The translations under genes were made by a program, and so were the position numbers. The notes beneath the pieces were generated by a model. The model made no database searches, was not told the origin of the DNA, and was given only the letters and a program-made list of their open reading frames with translations. Below, piece after piece: positions 36,776 to 46,140 of a DNA stretch of 64,000 nucleotides (its first letter is position 1; each line of letters starts with the position of its first letter). Source of the stretch: Kerstersia gyiorum (GTDB lineage Bacteria > Pseudomonadota > Gammaproteobacteria > Burkholderiales > Burkholderiaceae_B); contig NZ_SGWZ01000001.1 in assembly GCF_004216755.1 (NCBI RefSeq), positions 1,054,001-1,118,000 of the forward strand, given 5' to 3'.

Positions 36776-37234
36776 GTGGATTCCGCCGGACAGGGCGTGC
36801 TGCTGGTCGTGCCCGGTGGCTCCAGGCGCCGCCGGGTGCTGGTTCTGGCCATGAGCCTGGCGGCAGGCGCATGCCTGGCGCTATTTCTGTCCTGGTGGAT
36901 GGCGGACATCCGGCTGGCTTTGCTGGCTGGCCTGTCCGCCATGCTTTTGATGGCCTGGCGCGAGTACCATCTGGTAGCGCGCCAGGGCATGCTGCGCGTC
37001 GATGCCCAGGGCCGCGTCAGCCTGGCCACTGCCTCGGGTTGGCAACCGGCTCGGTACTGGTCGGCTCAGGCCTCGCCTGCCTGCCTGGCGCTGCGGCTGG
37101 AAGTGCCGCAAGGCGTGCGGAACATAACGATCTGGCGCGATGCCGTCGAGCCGGCAGGCTGGCGGCGCCTGAATCTGCTGGCGGTGCGCCAGCGGTCCAA
37201 TGCGGGCGAGCCGCGTCAGGGAGGGACTGCATGA
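36776..37234 (+). CDS. Small membrane protein, possibly YgfX-like
   Basis: 152-residue protein from a GTG start 4 bases after fabF. Two adjacent hydrophobic segments (about residues 20-40 and 42-60) are followed by a soluble domain ending in IWRDAVEPAGWRRLNLL. This layout, two helices then a domain with a conserved D...WRRL motif, resembles the YgfX family, but overall similarity cannot be measured here. Its last bases overlap the rpoE start (ATGA), so it is probably translated with the sigma factor. Genes of this size are commonly seen between fabF and rpoE in Burkholderiales. Confidence 0.6.
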   Translation: MDSAGQGVLLVVPGGSRRRRVLVLAMSLAAGACLALFLSWWMADIRLALLAGLSAMLLMAWREYHLVARQGMLRVDAQGRVSLATASGWQPARYWSAQASPACLALRLEVPQGVRNITIWRDAVEPAGWRRLNLLAVRQRSNAGEPRQGGTA

Positions 37235-37830
37235 GTGAAAAAGAGGTCGATAGCGCCCTGGTCGCAAGGGTGCAGCAAGGCGACAAGACTGCGTTTGATC
37301 TGTTGGTGCGCAAGTACCAGCGCAAGATCATGCGTTTGCTGTCGCGCATGATCCGCGACCCGGCAGACCTGGAAGACGTCGCGCAGGAAACTTTCATCAA
37401 GGCCTACCGCGCCTTGGGCCAGTTCCGTGGCGAAAGCGCTTTCTATACCTGGCTGTATCGTATTGCCATCAATACCGCGCGCAATTGGCTGTCGGCTTCC
37501 GGTCGGCGTCCCAGCGGCAGCGGCATGGTGGAAAACGAGGACGGTGAAACTTTTAGCGAAACCGACAACCTAAGCGATATCAGCACACCAGAATCGGTGC
37601 TGGCCAGCCGCGAAATTGCCGCGACGGTCAATGCAGTGATCGAGGAACTGCCGGAAGAGCTGCGTACGGCTATCGTGCTGAGGGAAATAGAAGGGATGAG
37701 CTACGATGAAATTGCTCAGACCATGAATTGCCCCATTGGGACGGTAAGGTCGCGGATTTTCCGCGCGCGGGAGGCGATCGCCGCCCGCTTGCGTCCGTTG
37801 CTGGATACGGACCAGGAACGACGCTGGTAA
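37231..37830 (+). CDS. rpoE: RNA polymerase sigma-E factor (RpoE/AlgU)
   Basis: 199-residue ECF sigma factor for envelope stress. Region 2 has DLEDVAQETFIKAYRALGQFRG, and region 4 has SYDEIAQTMNCPIGTVRSRIFRAR. GGGAGGG precedes ATG 37231, excluding the longer open frame that begins at 36871. It heads the rpoE-rseA-rseB-mucD set, where the next genes form its release pathway. Confidence 0.96.
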   Translation: MSEKEVDSALVARVQQGDKTAFDLLVRKYQRKIMRLLSRMIRDPADLEDVAQETFIKAYRALGQFRGESAFYTWLYRIAINTARNWLSASGRRPSGSGMVENEDGETFSETDNLSDISTPESVLASREIAATVNAVIEELPEELRTAIVLREIEGMSYDEIAQTMNCPIGTVRSRIFRAREAIAARLRPLLDTDQERRW

Positions 37831-37839
37831 GGAGCTATC

Positions 37840-38334
37840 ATGCAGTCAAGTACGCGAAGGCAAGAGGCCGAGGCGGATGTCCTGTCACGCGAACAGGCAT
37901 TGTCCGCCTTCATGGACGGCGAAGGCGCGGATGCCTGGCCGCTGGATCTGGACACCCCCAAGGGGCGTCAGGATTGGGATACCTATCATCTGATTGGCGA
38001 TGTGCTGCGCAGCCCGGGCCTGTCTATTCAGGTTTCGGAGAAGTGGCGCGTGCGTCTGGCCGGCGCACTCGAAGCGGAGCCCACACTGATGGCGCCGCGC
38101 CGGGGTGGTCGCGCCTGGCGTTTCGGTCTGTCCGGGCTGGCCGTGGCGGCGGCGGTGGCATCGGTGGCCTGGGTGGCGCAACCTTATTTTTCCACCGGCA
38201 CGTCTCCCGCGCCGGTGCTGGCTGACGGCCGCAACACGGAAGCGCCTGCGCTGCTCGAGTACGTCGATGCGCATCGTGAACTGGCAAACCCGGGTTCCGG
38301 TATCCGCCAGGTGTCGTTCGACGGCGGTCTGTGA
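37840..38334 (+). CDS. rseA: Sigma-E anti-sigma factor RseA/MucA
   Basis: 164-residue single-pass membrane protein. The N-terminal part (about 16-60, EQALSAFMDGE...WDTYHLIGDVLR) is the cytoplasmic sigma-binding domain; a transmembrane helix lies at about 91-110 and the rest is periplasmic. Envelope stress would trigger proteolysis and release of RpoE. It overlaps rseB by four bases (GTGA). Confidence 0.92.
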   Translation: MQSSTRRQEAEADVLSREQALSAFMDGEGADAWPLDLDTPKGRQDWDTYHLIGDVLRSPGLSIQVSEKWRVRLAGALEAEPTLMAPRRGGRAWRFGLSGLAVAAAVASVAWVAQPYFSTGTSPAPVLADGRNTEAPALLEYVDAHRELANPGSGIRQVSFDGGL

Positions 38335-39404
38335 GGCGGCCCATGTTCGGACTGTCTACCACCGGAGGACAAACAGGCTTGCCGCCGTCGTGGCGGCGCG
38401 GCCTGGCGGCCCTGGGTGCATTGGGCCTGATGGGCGCCCTGACCCTGGCCGGCGCGGTGCAGGCAGCGCCTGCGTTGCCGCTGACCCTCAGCGATGACGA
38501 AGCCAAGGCGCTGCTGGAACATGTGCAGGCGGCGGCCAGGGATGCCGACTACAGTGGCATTGTGGTCTACCAGCAGGGCCAGGCGCTGCAGTCGTCCCTG
38601 CTTGCGCACATCATGGATGGCACTGGTGAGCGCGAGCGCATGTACGCGCTGGATGGCGAACCCAGGGAATACCTGCGCCACAACGACGAAGTCAGCTACA
38701 TTCTGCCGCAGCGCAAGCTGGTCAAGCAGGAAACCGGGAAATCCGGGCGCTTTCCGTCCTTGTTGCAAGGTGAGGCGGCCAAGCTGCTGCAGCATTACGT
38801 CGTGCGTGTCGATGACACTGGGCTGGCCCGCATTGCCGGCAGGCCGTGCCAGGTGGCGTACATCGAACCCAAGGACAACTACCGCTACGCCCATCGGGTC
38901 TGCATAGACCAGGCGACCGGCCTGCTGCTCAAGGCGCAGATCATCGGCCAGGATGGCCAGGTGCTGGAGCAATATGCCTTTGCGGCGCTGGATACCGGCG
39001 CCGACGTCGATCCCGCCCGCCTGCGTGGCGGTTCTGCCGAGCCTGACTGGGAAGTTCAGGAAAGCCACATGGCGCCTGCCGATCTGGCGAGCCAGGGTTG
39101 GCGTATCACGCCGCCGCCGGGCTTTGTTCCGGTGATGCAAGTGCAAAGAAATTTAAACCACCGTGAAACTGTTAGCCAGTTGGTGCTGTCAGATGGGTTG
39201 GCGGCTTTCTCGGTGTTCATCGAGCCACTGCAGTCCTCGCAACGGACCGGACGTCCGGTCCGAGAGCAGGCGCAGCGGGGCGCAACGCATATCCATGGCG
39301 TGCGCATAGCCGATTACTGGCTGACGGCAGTGGGTGAAGTGCCTGCTGATGCGCTGGCGCACGTGGTCGACGCAGTGGAGTACGTGCCGGGCGCGCCGCA
39401 GTAA
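38331..39404 (+). CDS. rseB: Sigma-E regulatory protein RseB/MucB
   Basis: 357-residue periplasmic protein with a signal peptide ending near AVQAAPA. The N-terminal LolA-like domain (ALLEHVQAAARDADYSGIVVYQQG) and the C-terminal domain (WRITPPPGFVPVMQ) match RseB, which shields RseA and senses lipoprotein or LPS defects. The GTG at 38331 overlaps rseA; ATG 38343 is a possible start. Confidence 0.93.
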   Translation: MRRPMFGLSTTGGQTGLPPSWRRGLAALGALGLMGALTLAGAVQAAPALPLTLSDDEAKALLEHVQAAARDADYSGIVVYQQGQALQSSLLAHIMDGTGERERMYALDGEPREYLRHNDEVSYILPQRKLVKQETGKSGRFPSLLQGEAAKLLQHYVVRVDDTGLARIAGRPCQVAYIEPKDNYRYAHRVCIDQATGLLLKAQIIGQDGQVLEQYAFAALDTGADVDPARLRGGSAEPDWEVQESHMAPADLASQGWRITPPPGFVPVMQVQRNLNHRETVSQLVLSDGLAAFSVFIEPLQSSQRTGRPVREQAQRGATHIHGVRIADYWLTAVGEVPADALAHVVDAVEYVPGAPQ

Positions 39405-39453
39405 AAGACCTTGCCCAGATAAAAACTGGGTTTCTCATTGCACAGGAATGAGC

Positions 39454-40956
39454 ATGGAGCAGAAGGCTATTATGCGTAGTGATTCTTTCATGACCGGACT
39501 ATTCCGTTCTGCCGCTTTCAAGGCGGTGACCGTGGCCCTGGCGGCGTGTATGTCGCTGGGCGCACAGCAGGCGGTGGCGCAGACGCGCACACTGGATGGC
39601 CTGCCGGATTTCACCCCCATCGTGGAAAAGACCGAAGGCTCGGTCGTCAACATCCGCACCACTGCCACCGTGCAGGCGCGCGGCGGCATGCCCGGTTTCG
39701 GCGGCGAAGACCCCTATGAAATGTTCCGCTGGTTCTTCGGGCCGGACATGGTGCCGCCCGGTGCCGGCCGTCGCCCTGGTCCTGGTGCTGGCGCCGCGCC
39801 GGCCGAGCCCCGTACCGTGCCGCGCGGCATCGGTTCCGGGTTCATCGTGTCCGACGATGGCTATATCCTCACCAACAATCACGTGGTGGAAGGCGCGACC
39901 GATATTTTCGTGACCTTCACCGACGGACGCGAGGTCAAGGCGCGCCTGATCGGGGCCGATGCGCGCACTGACGTGGCCGTGATCAAGGTCGACGACCAGA
40001 AAGACCTGCAGCCCCTGGCCATTGGTGATTCCAACAAGCTGCGCAAAGGCCAATGGGTGCTGGCCATCGGCTCACCCTTTGGCCTGGAGTCGACCGTCAC
40101 ATCCGGTATCGTGAGCGCCATCGGCCGGGAAACCGGGGATTACCTGCCGTTCATCCAGACTGATGTGGCCGTCAATCCCGGTAACTCCGGCGGTCCGCTG
40201 ATTAACCTGGATGGCGAGGCCGTGGGCATCAATTCACAGATCGTCACGCGTAGCGGCGGTTTCATCGGCATCTCTCTGGCCATTCCCATTGACGAGGCCA
40301 TGCGCGTTGCCGACCAGCTCAAGTCCAATGGCCGGGTGGTGCGGGGCCGTATCGGCGTCCAGATTTCCGAAGTCAGCAAGGACGTGGCCGATGCCATTGG
40401 CCTGCCCAATGCCCAGGGTGCCCTGGTCAGCATGGTTGAGGAAAAGGGGCCCGCGGAAGCCGCTGGTGTACAGCCTGGTGATGTGATCGTCCGTTTCAAT
40501 GACCATGAAATCAAGCGCTGGTCCGACCTGCCGCGCCTGGTCGGTGATACCAAGCCTGATACCAAGGCGCCGCTGGAAGTGTGGCGCAAGGGCAAGAAGA
40601 TGACGCTCAACGTGCGCATCGGCGAAATCCCGACAGAAGAGGGTGCGGCCGTGGCCCAGGCGCCTGCCAGCGCCAACGCCAATGCGCTGGGCCTGGCCGT
40701 GGCGCCGCTGGATGCCGAGGCACGTGCCGCGCTCAAGGTGGCCGGCGGGGTTGTGGTGCGCCGTGCCGAAGGTGTGGCGGCAGCCGCGGGCATCCGTGAA
40801 GGCGATGTGTTGCTGACGCTCAACACCCAGGATATCAGCGCGCCAGATCAGTTCAACAAGCTGGTTTCGGAGCTTAAACCGGGCAGCCGCGTGGCCCTGT
40901 TGGTGCGCCGTGATGACATCAGCCTGTGGGTGACGCTGGAACTGCCCGCGAAGTAA
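39454..40956 (+). CDS. mucD: Periplasmic serine protease MucD/DegP
   Basis: About 500 residues. A signal peptide (cleavage near AVAQ, residue 43) is followed by a trypsin-like domain with H143 (TNNHVVEGA), D173 (RTDVAVIKVD) and S245 (NPGNSGGPL), then two PDZ domains (about 290-380 and 405-490). It degrades or refolds damaged envelope proteins under sigma-E control. ATG 39454 has AGGA at the right distance; ATG 39448 is too close to it. A strong terminator follows. Confidence 0.95.
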   Translation: MEQKAIMRSDSFMTGLFRSAAFKAVTVALAACMSLGAQQAVAQTRTLDGLPDFTPIVEKTEGSVVNIRTTATVQARGGMPGFGGEDPYEMFRWFFGPDMVPPGAGRRPGPGAGAAPAEPRTVPRGIGSGFIVSDDGYILTNNHVVEGATDIFVTFTDGREVKARLIGADARTDVAVIKVDDQKDLQPLAIGDSNKLRKGQWVLAIGSPFGLESTVTSGIVSAIGRETGDYLPFIQTDVAVNPGNSGGPLINLDGEAVGINSQIVTRSGGFIGISLAIPIDEAMRVADQLKSNGRVVRGRIGVQISEVSKDVADAIGLPNAQGALVSMVEEKGPAEAAGVQPGDVIVRFNDHEIKRWSDLPRLVGDTKPDTKAPLEVWRKGKKMTLNVRIGEIPTEEGAAVAQAPASANANALGLAVAPLDAEARAALKVAGGVVVRRAEGVAAAAGIREGDVLLTLNTQDISAPDQFNKLVSELKPGSRVALLVRRDDISLWVTLELPAK

Positions 40957-40988
40957 GAGCAAAACCCGCTAAAATGGCTGGTTGCCGC

Positions 40989-41015
40989 AAAAAGGGGCGC
41001 GTCGCGCCCCTTTTT
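40989..41015. terminator. Bidirectional intrinsic terminator after mucD
   Basis: GGGGCGC-GTC-GCGCCCC (40994-41010) is flanked by AAAAA and TTTTT, giving a symmetric terminator 33 bases after the mucD stop. Confidence 0.88.
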
Positions 41016-41101
41016 GCTATCACGGCTAATTCCCGGCCGGGCGGCGAATGTCCGCCCCTTGGGCATCTGCCGGCCTGTTCCCGCCTTTTTCATGACGGTT
41101 T

Positions 41102-42895
41102 ATGCAGCATATCCGCAATTTCTCCATCATTGCCCACATCGACCACGGTAAATCCACGCTGGCGGATCGCCTGATCCAGCGCTGCGGCGGTCTGCAGGAC
41201 CGGGAGATGTCATCGCAGGTGCTCGATTCCATGGATCTTGAGCGCGAGCGCGGCATCACCATCAAGGCGCAGACAGCCGCGCTGACCTACAAGGCTGGCG
41301 ACGGCCAGGTCTACCAGCTCAACCTGATCGACACCCCGGGGCACGTTGACTTCTCCTACGAGGTCAGCCGCTCGCTGTCCGCCTGCGAGGGCGCGCTGCT
41401 GGTGGTTGATGCATCGCAAGGGGTGGAAGCGCAGACGGTCGCCAACTGCTACACCGCCATCGAGCTGGGCGTGGAAGTGCTGCCGGTGCTCAATAAAATG
41501 GACTTGCCGCAGGCAGATCCGGAAAGCGCCCGCTCGGAAATCGAGGATGTCATCGGCATCGACGCCTCTCAGGCAGTGCTGGCCAGCGCCAAGAGCGGCA
41601 TGGGCATAGACGACATCCTGGAGATGGTGGTGGCCAAGGTGCCGCCGCCGCGAGGCAGCGTGGACGAGCCTTTGCAGGCATTGATCATCGACTCCTGGTT
41701 CGACAATTACGTCGGGGTTGTGATGTTGGTACGTATTGTCAACGGTGTCCTGCGTACCAAGGACAAAATTCTGTTGATGGCAACAGGTTATACCCACCTG
41801 TGTGAACAGGTCGGGGTGTTTACGCCCAAGTCGGTCAAGCGCGAGAGCCTGTCGGCAGGCGAGGTTGGTTTCATTATTGCCGGCATCAAGGAGCTGGAAC
41901 ACGCCAAGGTAGGGGATACCGTGACGCTGGCGGGCAAGCCTGCTGCCAGTGCGCTGCCGGGTTTCAAGGAAGTCCAGCCGCAGGTGTTCTCCGGCCTGTA
42001 TCCGGTCGAATCCAGCGAATATGACCAGCTGCGCGATGCGCTGGAGAAACTCAAGCTCAACGACGCTGCGCTGATGTTCGAGCCGGAAGTTTCCCAGGCG
42101 TTGGGCTTCGGTTTCCGTTGCGGCTTCCTTGGCCTGCTGCACATGGAAATCGTGCAGGAGCGCCTGGAGCGCGAGTTCGACATGGATATCATCACCACCG
42201 CGCCGTCGGTGGTGTACGAGGTGATGCAGCGCGATGGCGAGATGCTGATGGTCGAAAGCCCATCGCGCATGCCGGAAGTGGGCAAGATCGAAGATATTCG
42301 CGAGCCTATCGTGAAAGTGACGCTGTTCATGCCGCAGGAGTACGTGGGGCCGGTCATGACGTTGTGCAACCAGAAGCGCGGCGCCCAGGTCAACATGAGC
42401 TACCACGGCAAGCAGGTGCACCTGGTCTACGAAATCCCGCTGGCGGAAATCGTGCTGGACTTCTTCGACCGCCTGAAGTCGGTCTCGCGCGGTTACGCGT
42501 CGATGGATTACGAGTTCGTGGAATATCGCTCGGCGGACGTGGTCAAGGTCGACCTGCTGATCAACAGCGACAGGGTAGATGCCTTGTCCATGATCGTTCA
42601 CCGCAGCAATGCGCGTTTCCGGGCGCGCGAGGTGGTTTCCAAGATGCGCGAACTGATCCCGCGCCAAATGTATGATGTGGCCATTCAGGCGGCGATCGGC
42701 GCGGAAATCATTGCGCGCGAGAACGTCAAGGCGCTGCGCAAGAACGTGCTGGCGAAGTGCTATGGTGGAGACATCACGCGCAAGAAGAAGCTGCTCGAGA
42801 AACAGAAGGCGGGCAAGAAGCGCATGAAGCAGGTCGGCACGGTGGAAATCCCGCAGGAGGCGTTCCTGGCCATTCTGCAGGTTGAGGATAAATAA
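41102..42895 (+). CDS. lepA: Elongation factor 4 (LepA)
   Basis: 597-residue ribosome-associated GTPase that helps stalled or misassembled ribosomes. G motifs AHIDHGKST, DTPGHVDF and NKMDLP are present, and the C-terminal basic LepA domain ends YGGDITRKKKLLEKQKAGKKRMK. The upstream terminator suggests its own promoter, not clearly identified. lepB follows after 13 bases. Confidence 0.97.
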   Translation: MQHIRNFSIIAHIDHGKSTLADRLIQRCGGLQDREMSSQVLDSMDLERERGITIKAQTAALTYKAGDGQVYQLNLIDTPGHVDFSYEVSRSLSACEGALLVVDASQGVEAQTVANCYTAIELGVEVLPVLNKMDLPQADPESARSEIEDVIGIDASQAVLASAKSGMGIDDILEMVVAKVPPPRGSVDEPLQALIIDSWFDNYVGVVMLVRIVNGVLRTKDKILLMATGYTHLCEQVGVFTPKSVKRESLSAGEVGFIIAGIKELEHAKVGDTVTLAGKPAASALPGFKEVQPQVFSGLYPVESSEYDQLRDALEKLKLNDAALMFEPEVSQALGFGFRCGFLGLLHMEIVQERLEREFDMDIITTAPSVVYEVMQRDGEMLMVESPSRMPEVGKIEDIREPIVKVTLFMPQEYVGPVMTLCNQKRGAQVNMSYHGKQVHLVYEIPLAEIVLDFFDRLKSVSRGYASMDYEFVEYRSADVVKVDLLINSDRVDALSMIVHRSNARFRAREVVSKMRELIPRQMYDVAIQAAIGAEIIARENVKALRKNVLAKCYGGDITRKKKLLEKQKAGKKRMKQVGTVEIPQEAFLAILQVEDK

Positions 42896-42908
42896 GGTTG
42901 GAACGCGG

Positions 42909-43793
42909 ATGAGCTGGAATTTCGCCCTGATATTGTTTCTGCTGCTGGTATTGACGGGGGCCGTCAAGATCATCGACCGGGTGTGGTTGAGGAAAGCCAG
43001 GGCAGCGCGTGCCGAAGCGGAGATCCAGCGTCAGCTCAAGGAAGGCGTGCTGGATGCCGATTCCGCCGAGGAGCGTTCGCGCGCGCTGCGCAACAAGATG
43101 AACCGTGCCCCCTGGTGGGTGGAATATGCGGTCAGCTTTTTCCCGGTCATCCTGTTTGTCTTCGTCTTGCGTTCGTTCATTGTCGAGCCGTTCCGCATTC
43201 CGTCGGGCTCGATGCTGCCGACCCTGCAATCCGGCGACCTGATCCTTGTGAACAAGTTCAGCTACGGCATACGTCTGCCGGTACTGGACAAGAAGGTCAT
43301 CCCGCTGGGTGACCCGCAACGCGGTGACGTCGTGGTATTCCGCTATCCGGTGGAGCCGCAGACCGATTACATCAAGCGCATCGTCGGCCTGCCTGGCGAT
43401 GAAGTTGCCTATATCAACCAGACCTTGCTGATCAACGGCAAGGTCGTGCCCCATGTGCGCGATGGCGATTATTACGATCCTGAGCGCATGGCTTATGGGG
43501 CCCGTTATCTCGAAACGCTGGGCGAGCGCAAGCATGACATCCTGCTCAATGAGAATGCCATGCCGAATCTGAGCCCGATCTGGCGTTTCCCGCATTTCGA
43601 CCAGTGCCGCTATGGCCGCGAAGGCGTGCGTTGCATCGTGCCGGAAGGGAATTATTTTGTGTTGGGCGATAACCGCGACAATAGCCTGGACAGCCGCTAT
43701 TGGGGGTTCGTGCCCGATGAAAACCTGGTTGGCCGCGCATTCTTCATCTGGATGAATTTCCGCGAGCCCAGCCGTATCGGCGGATTTAAATAA
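42909..43793 (+). CDS. lepB: Signal peptidase I
   Basis: 294-residue membrane protease removing signal peptides. Two N-terminal helices (about 4-22 and 75-95) anchor it. The Ser/Lys dyad is S101 (IPSGSMLP) and K156 (YIKRIVGLPGDEV), and the family box GDNRDNSLDSRYWG is present. ATG 42909 begins MSWNFALILF; an in-frame upstream start would overlap lepA. Rnc begins 4 bases later. Confidence 0.96.
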   Translation: MSWNFALILFLLLVLTGAVKIIDRVWLRKARAARAEAEIQRQLKEGVLDADSAEERSRALRNKMNRAPWWVEYAVSFFPVILFVFVLRSFIVEPFRIPSGSMLPTLQSGDLILVNKFSYGIRLPVLDKKVIPLGDPQRGDVVVFRYPVEPQTDYIKRIVGLPGDEVAYINQTLLINGKVVPHVRDGDYYDPERMAYGARYLETLGERKHDILLNENAMPNLSPIWRFPHFDQCRYGREGVRCIVPEGNYFVLGDNRDNSLDSRYWGFVPDENLVGRAFFIWMNFREPSRIGGFK

Positions 43794-43797
43794 GACA

Positions 43798-44568
43798 ATG
43801 ACCCCTTTGCGTTTGCTGGAACAGCGCATAGACCATAAGTTTACGGACCCGGCCCTGCTGGATCAGGCCGTGACGCACCGCAGCCATAGTGGCAAGCACA
43901 ACGAGCGCCTGGAATTTCTTGGTGATTCCGTGCTGAACTTTGTGGTGGCGGACTTGCTGTATCAGCGTTATGAACGGCTGGATGAAGGCGACCTGTCGCG
44001 CATCCGTGCCAATCTTGTCAAGCAGTCGGCGCTGGCGGATATCGCCCAGACCCTGGCGCTGTCGGAATTCCTGCGCCTGGGCGAAGGCGAACTGAAGAGC
44101 GGCGGCTATCGCCGTCCTTCGATTCTGGCAGATGCGCTTGAAGCCATTTTCGGTGCCGTGTTCCTGGATTCGGGCTTCGATGAAGCCCGCCGGGTCATCC
44201 GGCGCCTGTACGAACCGGTGCTGGAAAGCGTCGATCCGCACACGCTGGGCAAGGATGCCAAGACGCTGCTGCAGGAATTCCTGCAAGGGCGCAAGCTGCC
44301 GTTGCCGGTCTATACGGTGCTGGCCATCCACGGCGCGGCGCATGACCAGCAGTTTGAACTGCAGTGCTCGATCGCGCCATTGAATATCCAGGTGACGGCG
44401 GCAGGCGGCAGTCGCCGGGCAGCCGAACAGCTGGCGGCAGCCGAAGCGCTGGTCCAGGCGCAGCGCGCCTGTCCGGCACCGCTGCGCGGCAAGGCCGCCA
44501 AGAAATCCTCGCAGTCGGCGCTGACCGTCGCGGTTGAACAGGAGCGCATGAAGCGCAAGGGCACATGA
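43798..44568 (+). CDS. rnc: Ribonuclease III
   Basis: 256-residue double-strand-specific RNase for rRNA processing. The catalytic signature NERLEFLGDSVLNFVVADLLY and the acidic ILADALEAIFGAVFLD are present, then a dsRNA-binding domain (about 155-225) and a basic, alanine-rich tail. It overlaps era by four bases (ATGA). Confidence 0.96.
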   Translation: MTPLRLLEQRIDHKFTDPALLDQAVTHRSHSGKHNERLEFLGDSVLNFVVADLLYQRYERLDEGDLSRIRANLVKQSALADIAQTLALSEFLRLGEGELKSGGYRRPSILADALEAIFGAVFLDSGFDEARRVIRRLYEPVLESVDPHTLGKDAKTLLQEFLQGRKLPLPVYTVLAIHGAAHDQQFELQCSIAPLNIQVTAAGGSRRAAEQLAAAEALVQAQRACPAPLRGKAAKKSSQSALTVAVEQERMKRKGT

Positions 44569-45536
44569 ACAGCGAGCACAACAAAGATTCAGGCGTACCG
44601 GACGGTGCGGCAGACCCGGCGCAGGCGCTGCCGGCAGAGGATAGCGTGGACACCGATTACCGCTGTGGCTTCGTCGCGCTGGTGGGGCGTCCCAATGTCG
44701 GGAAATCAACCCTGTCGAACGCGCTGATAGGCGCCAAGCTTTCCATCGTGTCGCGCAAGGCGCAAACGACGCGCCATCGCATCCAAGGGGTGCTGACGCG
44801 CGACGATGCCCAATTCGTTTTCGTCGATACCCCCGGTTTCCAGACCCGCCATGGCGGCGCCATGAACCGCATGATGAACCGTGTCGTGACTCAGGCACTG
44901 GCCGATGTCGATGTGGTGGTGCATGTGGTCGAGGCGGGCAAATGGTCCGAAGGCGACGCCAAGCTGCTGCCGCTGCTGCCCAAGGGCAAGCGCGTCATCC
45001 TGGCGGTCAACAAGGTTGACTTGCTGAAGCAGCGCAATGAGCTGTTCCCCTTCGTGGCCAAGCTCACCGCGCAGTATCCCTATGATGCCGTGGTGCCGGT
45101 CAGCGCGGCCAAGGACAAGCAGCTGGACGTCTTGCTGACGGAAATCGCTGCTGGCCTGCCACAAGGCGAAGCCATGTTCGAGCCGGATACGCTGACAGAC
45201 CGGCCGATGCGTTTCATTGCCGCCGAACTGATCCGCGAAAAGATTTTCCGCCTGGTAGGCGACGAGCTGCCCTACGGCTGCACCGTCGTGATCGAGCAGT
45301 GGGAAGAAAACGAAAACGGCGGCGTGCGCATTGCGGCGTGTGTGGTGGTCGAGCGTGAAAGCCATCGTCCCATCCTGCTGGGTGCGGGCGGCCAGCACAT
45401 GAAGCGCATCGCCACCGAAGCACGCCAGGATATTTCCAAGCTGCTGGAGCAGCCGGTGTTCCTTGAAATCTATATCAAGGTGCGCAAGGGCTGGTCCGAG
45501 CGTGAAAGCGCGCTGCGCGATCTGGGATATGAATAA
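44565..45536 (+). CDS. era: GTPase Era
   Basis: 323-residue GTPase that binds 16S rRNA during 30S maturation. GRPNVGKST, DTPGFQ and NKVD form the G domain; the C-terminal KH domain is marked by VVERESHRPILLGAGGQHMKRI. An extra 25-residue acidic N-terminal stretch precedes the G domain. It overlaps recO by eight bases. Confidence 0.96.
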   Translation: MNSEHNKDSGVPDGAADPAQALPAEDSVDTDYRCGFVALVGRPNVGKSTLSNALIGAKLSIVSRKAQTTRHRIQGVLTRDDAQFVFVDTPGFQTRHGGAMNRMMNRVVTQALADVDVVVHVVEAGKWSEGDAKLLPLLPKGKRVILAVNKVDLLKQRNELFPFVAKLTAQYPYDAVVPVSAAKDKQLDVLLTEIAAGLPQGEAMFEPDTLTDRPMRFIAAELIREKIFRLVGDELPYGCTVVIEQWEENENGGVRIAACVVVERESHRPILLGAGGQHMKRIATEARQDISKLLEQPVFLEIYIKVRKGWSERESALRDLGYE

Positions 45537-46140
45537 ACGCGCACGGCGCGTCAATGATGTCATTGCCTACCTGCTGCATGCGACAGCATGGCGGGAAACC
45601 TCGCTGATCGTCCAGGCATTCAGCCGCGATCACGGTTGCGTGGCGCTGGTTGCCAAGGGCGCCAAGCGCCCGTATTCCACCTTGCGCCCGGTGTTGCATA
45701 CTTTCCAACCGCTGCTGCTTTCCTGGAGCGGGGCAGGAGAGGTCAAGACGCTGGTGCGCGCCGACATTGCCGGGCTCATGCCATTGTCTGGCGCCGCGCT
45801 GATGTCGGCCTGGTACATGAACGAGCTGCTGTTGCGGCTCCTGCCGCGTGAAGATGCCTACCCGGAAGTCTTCGATGCCTATGAAGCCGCGTTGCGGCAG
45901 CTGGCCAGCGGCGGCCCGGCCGTAGCGGCCTTGCGCCACTTCGAATGGATTTTGCTACGTGAAACCGGTTACGGCCTGGATGAAGCCGAGCCCGATTTTT
46001 CCGCGCTGGACAATGAGCCGGGCCTGCGAGCCCGCTTGCGTGAACGCCTGGCAGAACACCTGGCAGGCCGCCAACTCGCGACACGCCGGGTGCTGGTAGA
46101 CCTGCAGCGCTGGCTGGCGCAGAACCAGCCGGGCGGCTGA
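45529..46140 (+). CDS. recO: DNA repair protein RecO (short form)
   Basis: Helps load RecA with RecF and RecR. The N-terminal OB-fold is clear (VIAYLLHATAWRETSLIVQAFSRDHG and VAKGAKRPYSTLRPVLHTFQPL). At 203 residues it is about 40 shorter than E. coli RecO. After GYGLDEAEPD the part that normally follows seems reduced, but a C-terminal helix LRARLRERLAEHLAGRQLATRRVLVDLQRWL is kept. ATG 45529 overlaps era. The pdxJ and acpS genes that usually follow are missing; a siderophore receptor follows instead. Confidence 0.9.
   Translation: MNKRARRVNDVIAYLLHATAWRETSLIVQAFSRDHGCVALVAKGAKRPYSTLRPVLHTFQPLLLSWSGAGEVKTLVRADIAGLMPLSGAALMSAWYMNELLLRLLPREDAYPEVFDAYEAALRQLASGGPAVAALRHFEWILLRETGYGLDEAEPDFSALDNEPGLRARLRERLAEHLAGRQLATRRVLVDLQRWLAQNQPGG

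Noticed and set aside
41210..42973. 587-codon frame antisense to lepA
   Set aside because: Shadow of lepA; no domain or ribosome site.
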